A DNA stretch of 64,000 nt from Pocillopora verrucosa (GCF_036669915.1 NC_089318.1:6873849-6937848); one strand, 5' to 3'; shown: positions 33,886-44,755, numbered from the stretch's first letter. Translations and numbers: made by a program. Notes: generated by a model from the sequence alone, not told the origin.

Positions 33886-34631
33886 TCGTAATGTTTCAAT
33901 ATAATCGTCAGTTCACGAAGCTCGCGGGGAATAATAAATGGTTTTCATAATTTTGGAATCAAGATTGATAAAGACGAGATGAATATGTTACCTTTTGTTT
34001 GACGTAAACCAGGCATGAATGTCGCCAAAAGGATTGCCCTCCTATAATTGATAATTAGGTTCTCGTGGATCTGTGGCAACACATAAATAAATGAATAGAT
34101 GAAAGAATTGTAAAAAGGTGTTAAACATCACGAGCAAATAGGAAACAATTTTTTGAAAAAGGAGAAGCTGTGAAGCAGAATGAGGAAAAAAAAAAGAGGA
34201 AGAGTAAGAGAAAAAAAGCCGGACAAAGAAAAACCACATCGACAAGTAGACAAAAATATACCATAAAGGAACGAAATGCAAGATGAACATAAACATCAAC
34301 GATAAACATTTTGAAGAAAAACACGAACGAGGAATGTAGGAGCAGCGAAATAAAAACAACAACATGAATTTTAAACGGTTAAGAATATATGAAAGTCATA
34401 TATTTGAACTGCGAATAAAGACGTGAATGAATGAATGTGACATGAATTTTATCGTTCAAAGCCTAGCGTGCATGATTTCTATTCATAATATTCTTACTTC
34501 TTATGCTGACGATTTCTATTTTCAAAATAATCAAAAGATACCTTTATGATGTGAAAAACTATGATAAGAATGCAACTATTTCACAATAGCTTTTATATTT
34601 GATCATTTGACAAGAACGAAACTGCAAATCA

Positions 34632-34674
34632 TTCCAGAAGTTACGACATGATGATCACGTCGTAACTTCTGGAA
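34632..34674. repeat. Perfect 16-bp hairpin
   Basis: TTCCAGAAGTTACGAC (34632-34647) and its exact complement (34659-34674) flank an 11-base loop. The paralogous sequence near 44430 lacks this hairpin, so it is a small insertion or palindromic duplication. It is not followed by a T run and is not a bacterial-type terminator. Confidence 0.8.
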
Positions 34675-34810
34675 CTATTTTGTTGTTTGTTTGTTTGAAG
34701 TGGCGCGCCAAGGGTTTTAATACCATTTTTCTGCTGCCGCAAGGGGTGATCATTCTCATTAATTCGTTCTCCCCGGTCTGTTTGCTACCACAACTCTTTC
34801 GGCCTTTGCC

Positions 34811-34816
34811 TATAAA
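34811..34816 (+). promoter_or_regulatory. TATA-box candidate of TM-B copy 5
   Basis: TATAAA in context GCCTATAAACACAAACCCTA, 143 bp before the start codon. Confidence 0.45.
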
Positions 34817-34953
34817 CACAAACCCTAGTGTATCTGAAGGAGCGACAGTTAAGGAATAAGTAAGTTCAATTTTTTGCAAAAAAAACATTTAATTTCCTTG
34901 CTGGGCTCTGCTTTAGAGACTGTTATCAATTTTGCCGCAGGAACTGAACCGTC

Positions 34954-35244
34954 ATGGAGACTGAGCCACTTGATGCTGCTTGCTTCATCTGGAGGATTGT
35001 GGTAACTTGCTGTATCATCAAACTACTCTACATGGTAAGAAACATGCAGCCACCAGGGAATCAAGGAGCTCTTACGGAACCCAACACAACCATTCATCAT
35101 AAGAATGCCCTAGGAACAGCCAGGGAACCTTATCCTCGTCGTAACGGTGCCATGGAAAGGACGGAACAACACGGAAATATAACCGCCGGCGGTGTAACCG
35201 CAAGAAGACGACATCCGCAAGAACAAGACGAGCGTTTTTCGTAA
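34954..35244 (+). CDS. TM-B copy 5 (96 aa)
   Basis: METEPLDAACFIW starts the protein. The membrane span contains an Arg (WRIVV) where other copies have Met, which could weaken membrane insertion. The tail keeps LLYMVRNMQPPGNQGALTEP and ends RRRHPQEQDERFS. The stop is followed by a GTAAGA donor (35249) and a TTTTAG acceptor near 35340, giving a ~90-nt intron in the 3' UTR. Downstream, 1.5 kb away, is TM-A copy 6 on the same strand. Family function unknown. Confidence 0.6.
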   Translation: METEPLDAACFIWRIVVTCCIIKLLYMVRNMQPPGNQGALTEPNTTIHHKNALGTAREPYPRRNGAMERTEQHGNITAGGVTARRRHPQEQDERFS

Positions 35245-35349
35245 AAAAGTAAGACAACTGTATGATAATACCTTTTTTATTTTTTGCCATTGTACTTTCT
35301 ATCATATTCTTTTCCTATCATATCTGAACTTGTTTTAGTGGACACAGGG

Positions 35350-36660
35350 ATGTCTCTTAAAACCGCTTTATGGTTGGGAACAAAAACAAATCTCTTCTTG
35401 GCCACGCGTGCTAAATGTGTGTGCTATACAGAATAACTGAAAGCGCATTTAAACAATTCAGCATCCGACGGCCTCAGCGCAACAATTGGACATAAGAAGA
35501 TTTTTTAGCTTTTTTAAAATATGAAAGACTGGAAAAGTGCATTGTGGCATTTTAAACAAATTTTACTCTTTCTCTCACCAAATAACTTTTTAGTAGCTAC
35601 TGCGTTCCTGTGCGTGAAGTCTTTATCCTGAGTATAAAATGACACTACTGTGGGACCACGACAACAAACTTTGTAATTTTAATTGAGTGAGTGCACTGAT
35701 TTGATAGAAAAATAAAAACTACCCAGTAACAAGTCTTCAACAGGTTAGGTTTAGTGAGCAAACTCTCTAGTTACCGATAACGATTCTTCGTATTGTGCAA
35801 TTTTTCTTCACTTCTGTATTACCGAGTATGTCATAATAAAACTCAAGGAAATATGTAGGCACTTGTGGCCATTCAGAATTAGAATAGTTGTACTGCGCTC
35901 CCTTTTTAGGAGCCATTAACTTAATTATTCGTTGCGCTTCAGATTTTTTGTCTACTTTTGTCATGGTAAGTAGCTCGGTTGGAAATGACTCATTCTGGAA
36001 TACTACATTTAACAAAATATCTGAGCTAGCGACCTATTGTTTGTGGTAAACCATAGAATAGACCACACTTTTTATCGTTTACCAATTTTACAGACTTTTC
36101 TCGTGTTCTCCAAAGATCCCGCGTAGATTATTACGCTGATTAGCTGATGGATAGTGCTGTTAATTGCTCAAGTTGTCGTAGAGTTGTTTTAAGGCCAATA
36201 TATGTATTTAATAATTGTTAAGTAAGCACCTTAAAGGTAAAAATAAACTTATAAATCGAAAAAAAGTCACCTGACACTACACATGAACTCTGAAGCCCAG
36301 AAGGTAAATTGATCCGTTACTTCGTTTGAATTCAACGTTGTGAAAGCGTGACAGCGCGTGAGTTGATAATTGAACAAAGGTCGTTTACTTAAGCATGCTT
36401 CGTTGGCGTATTTGTGTAAGTGATTCGCATTTATAACCGATTCCTTTCTTACTTACGACCGACTCCAAGTCCAAGTCCAGAATATGTATATTTATTTCTC
36501 TCGATGTGACCTCTTTCTATTTCATAACCAATTAAGGGGGTCGATTTATGTTTGATTGACGTCGTGAGATAATTACCCCCTTCCGTATCATAATATGAAA
36601 TCCTCCTCAGGCGTTATCAAAGATGAAACAAATACATCCAATGCAAGTTTCATTCTTCTA
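35350..36660. other. Spacer between TM-B copy 5 and TM-A copy 6
   Basis: 35350-36240 is the standard TM-B downstream block (GTGGGACCACGACAACAAAC, TCGTGTTCTCCAAA, ACGCTGATTAG), also present after copies 4, 6, 7 and 8. An 82-codon reverse frame here (35767-36015) is broken in the paralogues and is not called. The TM-A leader begins at about 36500. Confidence 0.4.
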
Positions 36661-36743
36661 CTTGGTTCCTTTTACGGGCAGAAGCTCCATTTATTGCTTT
36701 GGACAGACGATTTCAGTCAGAGATTTACAGTTTTATTAGTACA

Positions 36744-37103
36744 ATGTCAGTTATTGAGATCGAGAGCCTCGCCTGTCTATTTATTTTGTTCATAATAATG
36801 TTTTTCGTCGTCATGAACCACTTAGTCTTGATGCGGTTGTGGCAGCAACGAGCGGAACAGGACGGTGCCATGATGGATGTTCAAGACAGAGAGAACCTGA
36901 TACTTGATACGCCTTTACAGCCTAGAGTAGGTGAGATGGCTCCCATAGAGATGCATGCTATGCCGCATCAGAGAGGAGTTCTGGAGTCAGGAGGAAACTA
37001 CATCGGGACAGCGATCGGTGTACAGCATATGGCTACGGAGCCAAGTACATTTTTCCGTCAAAGAATTGCAAATCGCCCACTTCCTCGAGAAAACGATGAA
37101 TAA
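36744..37103 (+). CDS. TM-A copy 6 (119 aa)
   Basis: Long-subtype TM-A starting MSVIEIESLACLF, with Glu at position 7 where the others have Val or similar; this adds a charge at the outer edge of the membrane span. The span ends VVMNH rather than VVKNH, so the usual Lys is lost. The rest is conserved: QQRAEQDGAMMDVQDR, the DTPLQPRVGE segment, GNYIGTAIGVQ and RPLPRENDE. The donor after the stop is changed to GATAGG, so the 3' UTR intron is probably not spliced here, although the acceptor CCCAACAG (about 37370) remains. Confidence 0.6.
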   Translation: MSVIEIESLACLFILFIIMFFVVMNHLVLMRLWQQRAEQDGAMMDVQDRENLILDTPLQPRVGEMAPIEMHAMPHQRGVLESGGNYIGTAIGVQHMATEPSTFFRQRIANRPLPRENDE

Positions 37104-37917
37104 CATCATTTCAAAAAAGATAGGAGAAATTAATCAATCAGTTTTACACTCCTTTTATCCAGTTTCCTGTGCCGCTCTTTCAAGCTACTCCTGTGGCCAG
37201 TTTTCTAGATTTTGAAAATAATTTATTTTATCGCTCGATAAGATGAGTATATTTTCAATCGCTGCTTTGAATACCGGTATACGCAATCGAAAGCAAGCAG
37301 AAATAAACAGTAAACAAAAAAAAGAAGAGAGATCATGAACACATTTTAATTGCACATTTTCATCCCAACAGGTCTTTTTCAGAGCTGACCTGTATTCCTG
37401 ACCAAATTCTTCATGAAAGAGATTTGAGTGCACGTGGCTGCTCACATTGTTGTCCATTCATGTCATGATCAGTGTCTCATGAACATCTCAGTTGTATTCT
37501 TTGAGCTTTCGTTATATTTCCATAATCATTACATTGTTTTAGATATCTGTAATCTATCCATCCATTACAGTGTTTTTAAAAAAGTTAGTCGAGATAGAAA
37601 ACATTGTAACTCGAACCTTTTCAATATACCTGGTAATTCTACTTCCCTTTTAAAACCGAAAATTTGTTTGAGGTGGGTTTCGGAGGTCCTCAAATATATT
37701 AAACTGAGTACTTTTACTTAGTGACTCGACTGTGGCAATCGGTTCTTTTAAAAACAAAATAGAAATGTAACTTAAAAAATACCGAGCCAGAGAGCGACAT
37801 AAACTGGAAAACTGTTGAATGGATTTAAAGGCACTTAAATAACCGAAAGGCTTCTGCTCCTGTCACTTAACTTTGTAGGAGGTCATAGTGTATACTATTG
37901 TTTTAGTTTCGTTTTAG

Positions 37918-38110
37918 AACACAAATCCTTCGTTGTCCATGTTTGTGACGACGCGTTCTTTTAAATTTCCTTACCTTTAACGATGGACGGCCGCTTGATT
38001 TCTGTCTGAGTTGAATGAAACTGCTAGATCATTGTTTGGGCAGTCGTATTTATACAGTATAATACCTCATTTCCCTAAATTTAGGTTTTCTAGAAAGTTT
38101 TATAATCTTG
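37918..38110 (-). promoter_or_regulatory. Orphan zinc-finger promoter and start codon, copy T6
   Basis: The reverse strand retains the first ~8 codons (MDNEGFV) from ATG at 37940 and the upstream region of the long zinc-finger subtype, including the GTATAAATAC TATA-type box at 38046-38055. The gene body is absent; unrelated TM-A downstream sequence follows. It is a promoter without a gene. Confidence 0.5.
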
Positions 38111-38462
38111 CTTTATTGCTGAATTAGCACCATTTCGTAATCTCTGAAAATTTGTAAACCTATAGCACCCAGTCTTCCCGCTCTTTAAAACAACTTCCGG
38201 TGCACCAGTAATAATGGAAGGAACAATATAAAATCGTGAGGAAGATTCGACATACTTCTCAACGATACTTGACCAGCAATAAACATGAAACTGGCATGGT
38301 CGAAAGTCTTGTAAGATTCGCTATCCTGCCATTCTTGTGGGTTAATCAACCTCGTTCCTTGGGTATTGTTTCTTTATCTCATGAGGGAGAGAGAAGGCGA
38401 GTGTTTACAAGATGAGTGATGATCATTGATCGAGTATTTGAAATCAATCAGTCACTCTGGAG

Positions 38463-38590
38463 TGAGTTAGATGGCTGCCATAGGTACGCACGTTGTACCG
38501 CATTAGAGACTGGATTCAGGAGAACACCATGTCGGGACATGTCGACGATCGAGAAACAGCTTATGGCTGGTGTTCATCAGGGAAGGTAAG
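38463..38590 (+). pseudogene. TM-A relic inside a zinc-finger/TM-B spacer
   Basis: The sequence AGATGGCTGCCATAGG, GTTGTACCGCAT and then GTCGGGACATG with TTATGGCTGG aligns with the TM-A region encoding EMAPIGMHVIPHQRG to GTAIGIQRMA. In-frame stops (TAG at 38468 and again after VVPH) and indels disable it. It shows that a TM-A gene once stood next to the long zinc-finger subtype. Confidence 0.55.
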
Positions 38591-38820
38591 AACGTAGAAG
38601 TCAAAACTTTCAAGCACTTGAACGAACAACCCCCGCTATCAAAATCGCTTATCAGTGGTCTAGCCCATCATATGAACTCAGAAATCTGTGTACATCGAAA
38701 ATAGAATGCATTATATCTGTCATGAAAGTTCACCTAAAAATCACTCGTTTGCGGTCAACCATGACCAACCGATAAGTAAACCATGAATACCGACAAAAGG
38801 TAATAAGGATGCTTCCGCAC

Positions 38821-38970
38821 GCTGGCTTTAAGGCACACACGCTGGCTCTAAGGCACGCACGCTCTCTTTAAGGTACATACCCTGGCTTTAAGGCACACAT
38901 GCTGGCTCTAAGGCACACACACTGACTTTAAGGCACACACACTGGCTTTAAGGCACTCGCGCTGGCTTTA
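38821..38970 (+). repeat. 20-bp minisatellite, ~7.5 units
   Basis: Units of GCTGGCTTTAAGGCACACAC type in exact 20-bp register, with scattered substitutions. It lies between the orphan zinc-finger promoter and TM-B copy 6. Related arrays are at 47761-47945 and, in short form, at 31862. Confidence 0.9.
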
Positions 38971-39235
38971 TATCGGCCCTTTAGAGGAAACTGGTAATCT
39001 CAACCATGATGACCACGTAGACATTCATGAAAATAGGTCGCTAAAACCACGCGTAGAGGCAGACATCGAGAACATTTGATTAGGCCCGTGTCTATAAGCA
39101 CAAACCCTTTTGCATCTGGAGGAGAAAAGTTTATGAATTGGTAAGAAGTTCTATTTTTCATTCGAATTATTTTTTTTCCTCGCCAGGCTCTTCTTTAGAG
39201 GTTTGTTTCAATTTTTCCGCGGGAACTGAACTGTC

Positions 39236-39527
39236 ATAGAGACTGAGCCACTTGATGCTGCTTGCTTCATCTTGATGGTTGTGGTAACGTGCTGTATTAT
39301 CAAACTCCTCCACATGGTAAGAAACATGCGGACACCAGGGAATCAAGGACCTTTTACGGAACCCACCAAAACCATTCATGATCAGAGTGTCTTAGGAACA
39401 GCCAGGGAACCCACTACTCGTCGTAGCGGAGCTGTAAAAAAGGACTGAACAACACGGAAATACAACTCCCAGCTGTGTAACCGCAAGAAGACGACATCCA
39501 CAAGAACACGACGAGCGTTTTTCGTAA
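39236..39527 (+). pseudogene. TM-B copy 6, start codon lost
   Basis: Homology to TM-B is complete from the start (ATA GAG ACT GAG; ATG changed to ATA) through the span and KLLHMVRNM to RRRHPQEHDERFS. An insertion in an A run (GCTGTAAAAAAGGACTGA) creates a frameshift and stop after ~65 codons. The upstream box reads TATAAG instead of TATAAA. Loss of start, frame and promoter together indicate a dead gene. Confidence 0.7.
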
Positions 39528-39559
39528 CAAAGTAAGACAATTAAACGATAATGACTTTT

Positions 39560-40860
39560 TCATTTTTTGTCATCGTACTTTCTATCAAATTCTTCATCTC
39601 TTATATATCTGCACTTATCTTAGCGGACGCGGGAATGCCTCTTATAACCACTTTTACAGTTGGGAATAAAAACGAATCTCATTAATGTGTGTGAGTTACA
39701 CAGAATGACTGAAAAACGCATTTAAACAATTCATCATCCGACGACTTCAGTGCAACAATTGGACATGAGAAGTGTTTTAGCTTTTTTAAAATGTGAAAGA
39801 CTGAAAAAATGCATTGTGGCATTTTAAACAAATTTTACTCTTTCTCTCACCAGATAATTCTAAGTAGCTAATGCGTTCCTGTGCGTGACGTCATTATCCT
39901 GAGTATAAAACAACACTACCGTGGGACCACGACAACAAACTTTGTTTCTTTGATTGAGTGAGTGCACTTATTTGGTGATAAAATAGAAACTACCTGGCAA
40001 CAAGTCTTCAATAGTTTTAGCTTTAATGAGCATGCTCTCAAGTTACCGATAACGATCCTTCGGAATGTGCAATTTTTCGTCACTTCTATATTATTTCATA
40101 TATATTTTAGGAAATATATACACACTTATGGTCATTCAAATTTAGATTAGTTACAATGCGCATTTTTTTGACGAGCCCATTAATGACATTATCCAATGGG
40201 TCCAGAGTTTTTGTTTACTTTTTTCGTGGAACTTAGCTCGGTTGAAAATGATTCATTCTGGAATAATAAATCAAAAAAGATAACTGAACTATTGACCCAA
40301 TGTTTATTGTAACCCATAGAATGACCACACTTTCTATCGTTTTACCGGCTTTACAGTCTTTCCTCGTGTTCTCCAAACATTCTGCGTGGGTTATTACGCT
40401 GATTAGCTGATGGATGGTGCTGTTCATTGCTTAAGTTGTCGTAGAGTTGTTTTAAGGCCAATATATTTCATTTGTGTTAACTAAGCACCTTAAAGGTAAA
40501 AATAAGCTTATAAATCGAAAAAAAAGTTGATTATGCCTGCGAGGGTTTATTTCTTTAACGCCTCTTACAGTAACTACAGACACAGAAGTGGTGACCGCTT
40601 TAAGGTTTGACCTCTACCGCGTTTATTCAAACACAGCCAAACAATAGTACTCAGTTTAATATTTTAGAACCTCCTAAACCTACCTAAAAAAATGTCGGTT
40701 TTAAAAGGGAAGTAGAATAAATAGCTGCATTAAAAAGGTTGGAGTTACAATGTTTTCTATCTTGAATAACTTTTTTAAAACACGGCAAGAAAAAAAATTA
40801 TACCTCGCTCGAACTTGATACACCTGAACACAGGTTAAATTTGCGTATTTCAGCTCTTGC
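39560..40860. other. TM-B downstream block; no gene
   Basis: Paralogous to 35270-36250 and 45060-46240; carries the conserved non-coding sequence that separates a TM-B gene from the 3' end of the next zinc-finger gene. No open frame is conserved between copies. Confidence 0.45.
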
Positions 40861-40869
40861 ATTAAAAGT

Positions 40870-43270
40870 TTTGTCAGTCAAGTTCACGACCACATATTCC
40901 TCATCATTTCAAATGGCCATCGTCGATCTTCCAGGTCGAGGAAAATGTTTGCCATGAGATCATAAGGGACTCCTTCCATTGTAAAATTCGCAAAAGTGAA
41001 GGGTTCATCTTCTCTCCCATTGTTCAACAGATTCTGATGGAGTCTTGAGAACCGGAAGTGAGTAAGATCGCTTTTGTGCAAAGGTTCTTCGTTTTCGGCG
41101 GCTGAACTACCTTCTACCGATGACTCTGCGGAGCTCGCTCGCCTTCACGGCCTACCAACTACTCCTGTTTATCTCGGTTCAACTCATTGTGATGAACTGT
41201 TTGACTTCAAAGCAATAACCAGTGAAGATGTGCGAAAAGTGATTATGGCTATGCCTTCTAATAAAGCTCCAGGCTATGACAGAATTCCAGTGTTTGTGAT
41301 CAAGGACTGTTTACCCTATATATTACCAACTCTAACTACATTGATAAACTCTTCTTTTAGCAACTCTGTTTTCCCTAGTGTCTGGAAGAAGTCGGAAGTA
41401 GTGCCACATCTTAAAGATGGTGATCACGAGATTCCAAGTAACAATCGCCCTATTTCATTATTGCCTGTACTTTCTAAAGTGACCGGAAAGATCGCCCTGA
41501 ATCAGTTCACTGATTATTTGACTCAACAAGGCAACCTCACCTGTCATCAAAGCGGAAACCGTAAACACCATTCTACTAAAACACTGAGTTTGCTTGTCAC
41601 CGGTCATATATATAAAGCGATGGATAAAAAGGAGATCACGGCTATGGTCCTAATCGACTTGAGCAAGGCTTTTGACAGCATATGTCATAGAACTCTCCTC
41701 ACCAAGCTGAGAGGGCTCGGTGCGTCAAATGAAGCGTCAAAGTGGTTTGAGAGCTATCTTACAAACCGAATGCAGTCAACACGACTCGGCACATCTCGCT
41801 CTAGTGAGTTAACTGTCACACATGGCGTACCACAGGGGTCCATTCTAGGGCCTCTTATGTTCAGCCTTTACATGAACGACCTACCGTCCGTTGTGAAGTT
41901 TTAAAGCGTAGAGTCATATGTTGATGACACAAAGATTTATCTTTCGTGTTCATCGAATAATATTGACTCCTGCCTTGCAAAAGTCTCGGAAGATCTCCGA
42001 CTTATTGCCTTCTGGTGCTGTACGAATAAGTTGCTTATTAATCCAGACAAAACTAAACTTATTCTTTTTGGAACGAAACAGCTTTTAAGTGGGGTTCCTG
42101 ATATCAGAGTCCCCTTTCTTGGGCAACACTTAATTCCTGTATCCTCAGTCAAAGACCTGGGTATAATATTGGACTCGAACCTTACTTTTAATGAACACGT
42201 TAACACCCTGACCTCGTCTCTTATTTCTACCCTATGCCAGATAAGCAGAGCTAGGCACTTGTTTTCCAAATCAGTACTTACCACCATTCTGAATTGTCTA
42301 GTTTTTTGTAAACTCTTTTATTGCTCGACAGTTTGGTCTGGAACGTTTGCGCACAACATAAACAAATTGCAACTTGTACAAAACTTTGCTGCCCGTGTGT
42401 TGACAAACAGCAAGTAGTTTGATCACATCTCACCAGTGCTGCAGGCACTGTGTTGGCCTTCTATTGAGAACCAGTTATTATTGCGTGATGTTACGATGCT
42501 ATACAAAATAGTCAATGGCCTTGCACCACCATATTTAGAGTGTTAGGTCAACAAAAGATCAGCTATCCACAGCTACAATACTAGATCTAGAGACAACTTA
42601 GTTGTATCCTTTTGTAGGACAGCCACAGCACAGAGGTCTTTTAGTTATAGAGCAATCACTGCCTGGAATTCTCTTATAAGTGAAGAAACGAAAAATAGCG
42701 CAACACTCTCAGTTTTCAAGCGTGCAGTAAAGCGCGAAATATATGACAGTCCGTAGGAATCTTTTTTAGGTATAGAATTTAAAGAATATGTTAGTTTTTT
42801 TATTTGTATTTGTTTCTTTATCATGATATTATTGTAACTTTTATAGGTAGTTTTATTCGATTTCCAATTAGAGTAAATTAAATCGGAAGAGCCACTGGGT
42901 GGAGATTTAATAAACTTACTTACTTACTTACTTACTTAACCAGAACCCAAAACGCTTTCTCTCTCTCGGATACATTTTTCCTGGTGTTCTATTAATTTAT
43001 CAGATGGACACAGTTCGCCACAGATTTCACAAGGCAGAGCAACAATACTGTTGTCCTCACTTTCGGTTTCGATATTGTCATGTGAGTCCGAGCTTGTGAA
43101 ATAGTCAGGCGTTCGTACCATTTCACGAAACACACCATCGATATCTTCCAGAACGAGAGGGATTTGAGAATCTTCTGTTTCCTCTAGATGCTGGCATTCA
43201 CGTTGATGAGCATCAAGCGAGGAAATCGCAGGTCTAAATTCCTTTATTTCGTAATTGCTATCCGTAATGC
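40870..43270 (-). pseudogene. TRAFD1-like zinc-finger pseudogene, copy T7, split by a LINE
   Basis: The right part (42938-43270) keeps HQRECQHLEETEDSQ, a MVRTPDYFTSSDSHD stretch, IETESEDNSIVALPC and the last finger to EHQEKC. The left part (40880-41107) keeps ASENEEPLHKSD to FTFANFTMEGVPYDLM and RNMWS. They are separated exactly within GGCTGAACCAGAACCC (compare the intact copy at 46486) by the LINE at 41108-42937. The N-terminal five fingers are missing, as in T5, so the gene was probably already a fragment when the LINE entered. Confidence 0.75.
41108..42937 (+). mobile_element. 5'-truncated non-LTR retrotransposon (LINE) with mutated reverse transcriptase
   Basis: A single frame spans most of the element and encodes the reverse-transcriptase core: SNKAPGYDRIP, NNRPISLLPVLSKV, MVLIDLSKAFDSICH, THGVPQGSILGPLMF, then the catalytic SYVDD. 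It continues into the thumb and the C-terminal Trp/Leu-rich region (YCSTVWSG, TAWNSL). At least three in-frame stops interrupt it (before SVESYVDD, after LTNSK and after YLEC), so it is dead. The endonuclease domain is missing (5' truncation). The 3' end is a (TTAC)n tail at 42915-42937. Only ~3 bases (AAC) could be a target duplication. Clade not resolved. Confidence 0.85.
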
Positions 43271-43330
43271 TTCGATATAATCGTCAGTTCATGAAGCCCA
43301 CGTGGAATAATTAATGGTTTTCATAATTTT

Positions 43331-43723
43331 CAATCATTTAATTTTAGATTTACAAGGTGTAAATGCTCATTCAAGGATGGAGAACCACATTGTCTCCCCT
43401 TGTGTTTAGCAGATAACTTCCATGTTTTAGATCACGCCTCTACCAGCTTTCAACTTAAGATAAAAGAGGCTATTCGTATTCAAAGAGAACAACCATCCTT
43501 GAATGAGCAATTACACCATGTAAATCTAAAATTATCCTTTTAATTCTCACACTTTCATGCTTTACCTCTCTTCTTGTTGTCACTATTCGCCATAATTAGC
43601 ATTGTTCTACTTACTATATAATTCAACTTTCAACGCTTTGTACAGTAATTAACTGAAGATGACAGAAGTTTCTGTCGAAACATGTTTAACAGACTCAAAA
43701 GTTTTGTCGCTTTCTTTAAACAT
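43331..43723 (+). mobile_element. Penelope-like element 3' fragment with GIY-YIG tail and hammerhead core
   Basis: CATAATTTT flanks the insertion at 43322-43330 and 43724-43732 as a target duplication; the paralogue near 33940 is an empty site. The + frame reads DHASTSFQLKIKEAIRIQRE then QPSLNEQLHHVNLKL, typical of the end of the Penelope endonuclease region, followed by a stop and ~130 nt to a hammerhead-like motif (43640-43692). The first ~45 bases are inverted relative to the HVNLKL region, so a piece of the element is folded back at its 5' side, common in truncated Penelope copies. Confidence 0.7.
43640..43692 (+). ncRNA. Hammerhead-ribozyme-like motif of the Penelope-like element
   Basis: CTGAAGA (43653-43659) fits the invariant CUGANGA box. 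GACAGAA and TTCTGTC form a perfect stem II around a two-base loop (TGACAGAAGTTTCTGTCG), then GAAA is followed by a palindromic ACATGT that can serve as stem III (between two molecules or as a minimal helix). The NUH cleavage triplet would be GUU or UUA just after it. The weak point is stem I, for which I see only a short TTAA-rich pairing. Cleavage activity is inferred, not shown. Confidence 0.55.
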
Positions 43724-43906
43724 CATAATTTTGGAATCAAGATTAATAAAAACGAGATGAATGCGTTACCTTTTGTTTGACGTAAACCAGGCATAAATTT
43801 CCCTGGGAAAAACAAATAAATAGAGGATAAAAAAGGGAATAGATGGAAGAAAAGCTGGACAAAGAAAAAACACAACAAAAAGTTGACAAAAATATACCAT
43901 AAAGAA

Positions 43907-44149
43907 GGTAATTTAGTGTTAACAACTGGGTTGAAAACGTAAATTAGCCAGCGTAAAGGGTAAAAAAGCTGACGTTTCGAGCGTTAGCCCTTCGTCAGAG
44001 CGATTGACGAAGGGCTAACGCTCGAAACGTCAGCTTTTTTACCCTTTACGGTGGCTAATTTACGTTTTCAACCCAGTTGTTAACACTAAATTACCTGCTA
44101 TACTCTCCCACCGACGCTGCACCACAGTTTCTTTAGAAACTTACCCCTT
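43907..44149. mobile_element. Foldback insertion with hammerhead-like cores and 14-bp target duplication
   Basis: Arms of ~90 bp (43907-43998 and 44004-44095) are near-perfect inverted copies. The insertion is flanked by TATACCATAAAGAA at 43893-43906 and 44150-44163; the paralogous site near 34255 is empty. The left arm read on the - strand gives CTGACGA, a GGGC/GCTC stem around TAAC, then GAAACGTC, all hammerhead invariants. The right arm on the + strand has TTGACGA (one change in the box). The flanking ~55 bases at 44096-44149 are not inverted. It is best explained as an inverted pair of Penelope-like terminal repeats. Confidence 0.7.
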
Positions 44150-44609
44150 TATACCATAAAGAAACGAAGTGCAAGATGAAAATAAACATCATCAATACGA
44201 ATTTGTTGAAAAACATGAACGAGAGTTGTAAGAGCCAGCGAAAAAAAAAACAACATGAATTTTATCGTTCAAAGCCTAGCGTGTATGATTTCTGTTCATA
44301 ATATTCTTACTTCTTATGCGGAGGATTTCTATTTTCAAAATAATCAAAAGATTCCTTCATAGTGATTAAAACCTACGTTAAGAATGAAAATATTTCACAA
44401 TAGCTCTATATGTGATCATTTGACGAGAACGAAACTGCCAAATGATTACGTGAGCTTTTTCCTTTGTTTTATTCATTTGTTTCGTCAGGATGGGAACACA
44501 TTATACCGTGCCGCGGTGTAAGATTTGTTCGTTACCGCAGGGGGGTGATCATACTTATTTATCTCTTCCCCTCGGTGTGTTTGCTACCACAACTGACTCG
44601 GCCTTTGCC

Positions 44610-44615
44610 TATAAA
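44610..44615 (+). promoter_or_regulatory. TATA-box candidate of TM-B copy 7
   Basis: TATAAA in context GCCTATAAACACAAAAACC, 146 bp before the start codon. Confidence 0.45.
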
Positions 44616-44755
44616 CACAAAAACCTCGTGTATCTGAAAGAGAGAGAGTTAGTGAATAAGTAAGTTCTACTTTTTACTTAAAAAAAACATTTAATTTCCT
44701 TGCTGGACTCTTCTTTAAAGGCTTTTGTCAATTTTGCCGCAGGAACTGAGCTGTC

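Noticed and set aside
35767..36015. 82-codon reverse frame downstream of TM-B copy 5
   Set aside because: Frameshifts in the paralogous block near 48850 show no constraint.
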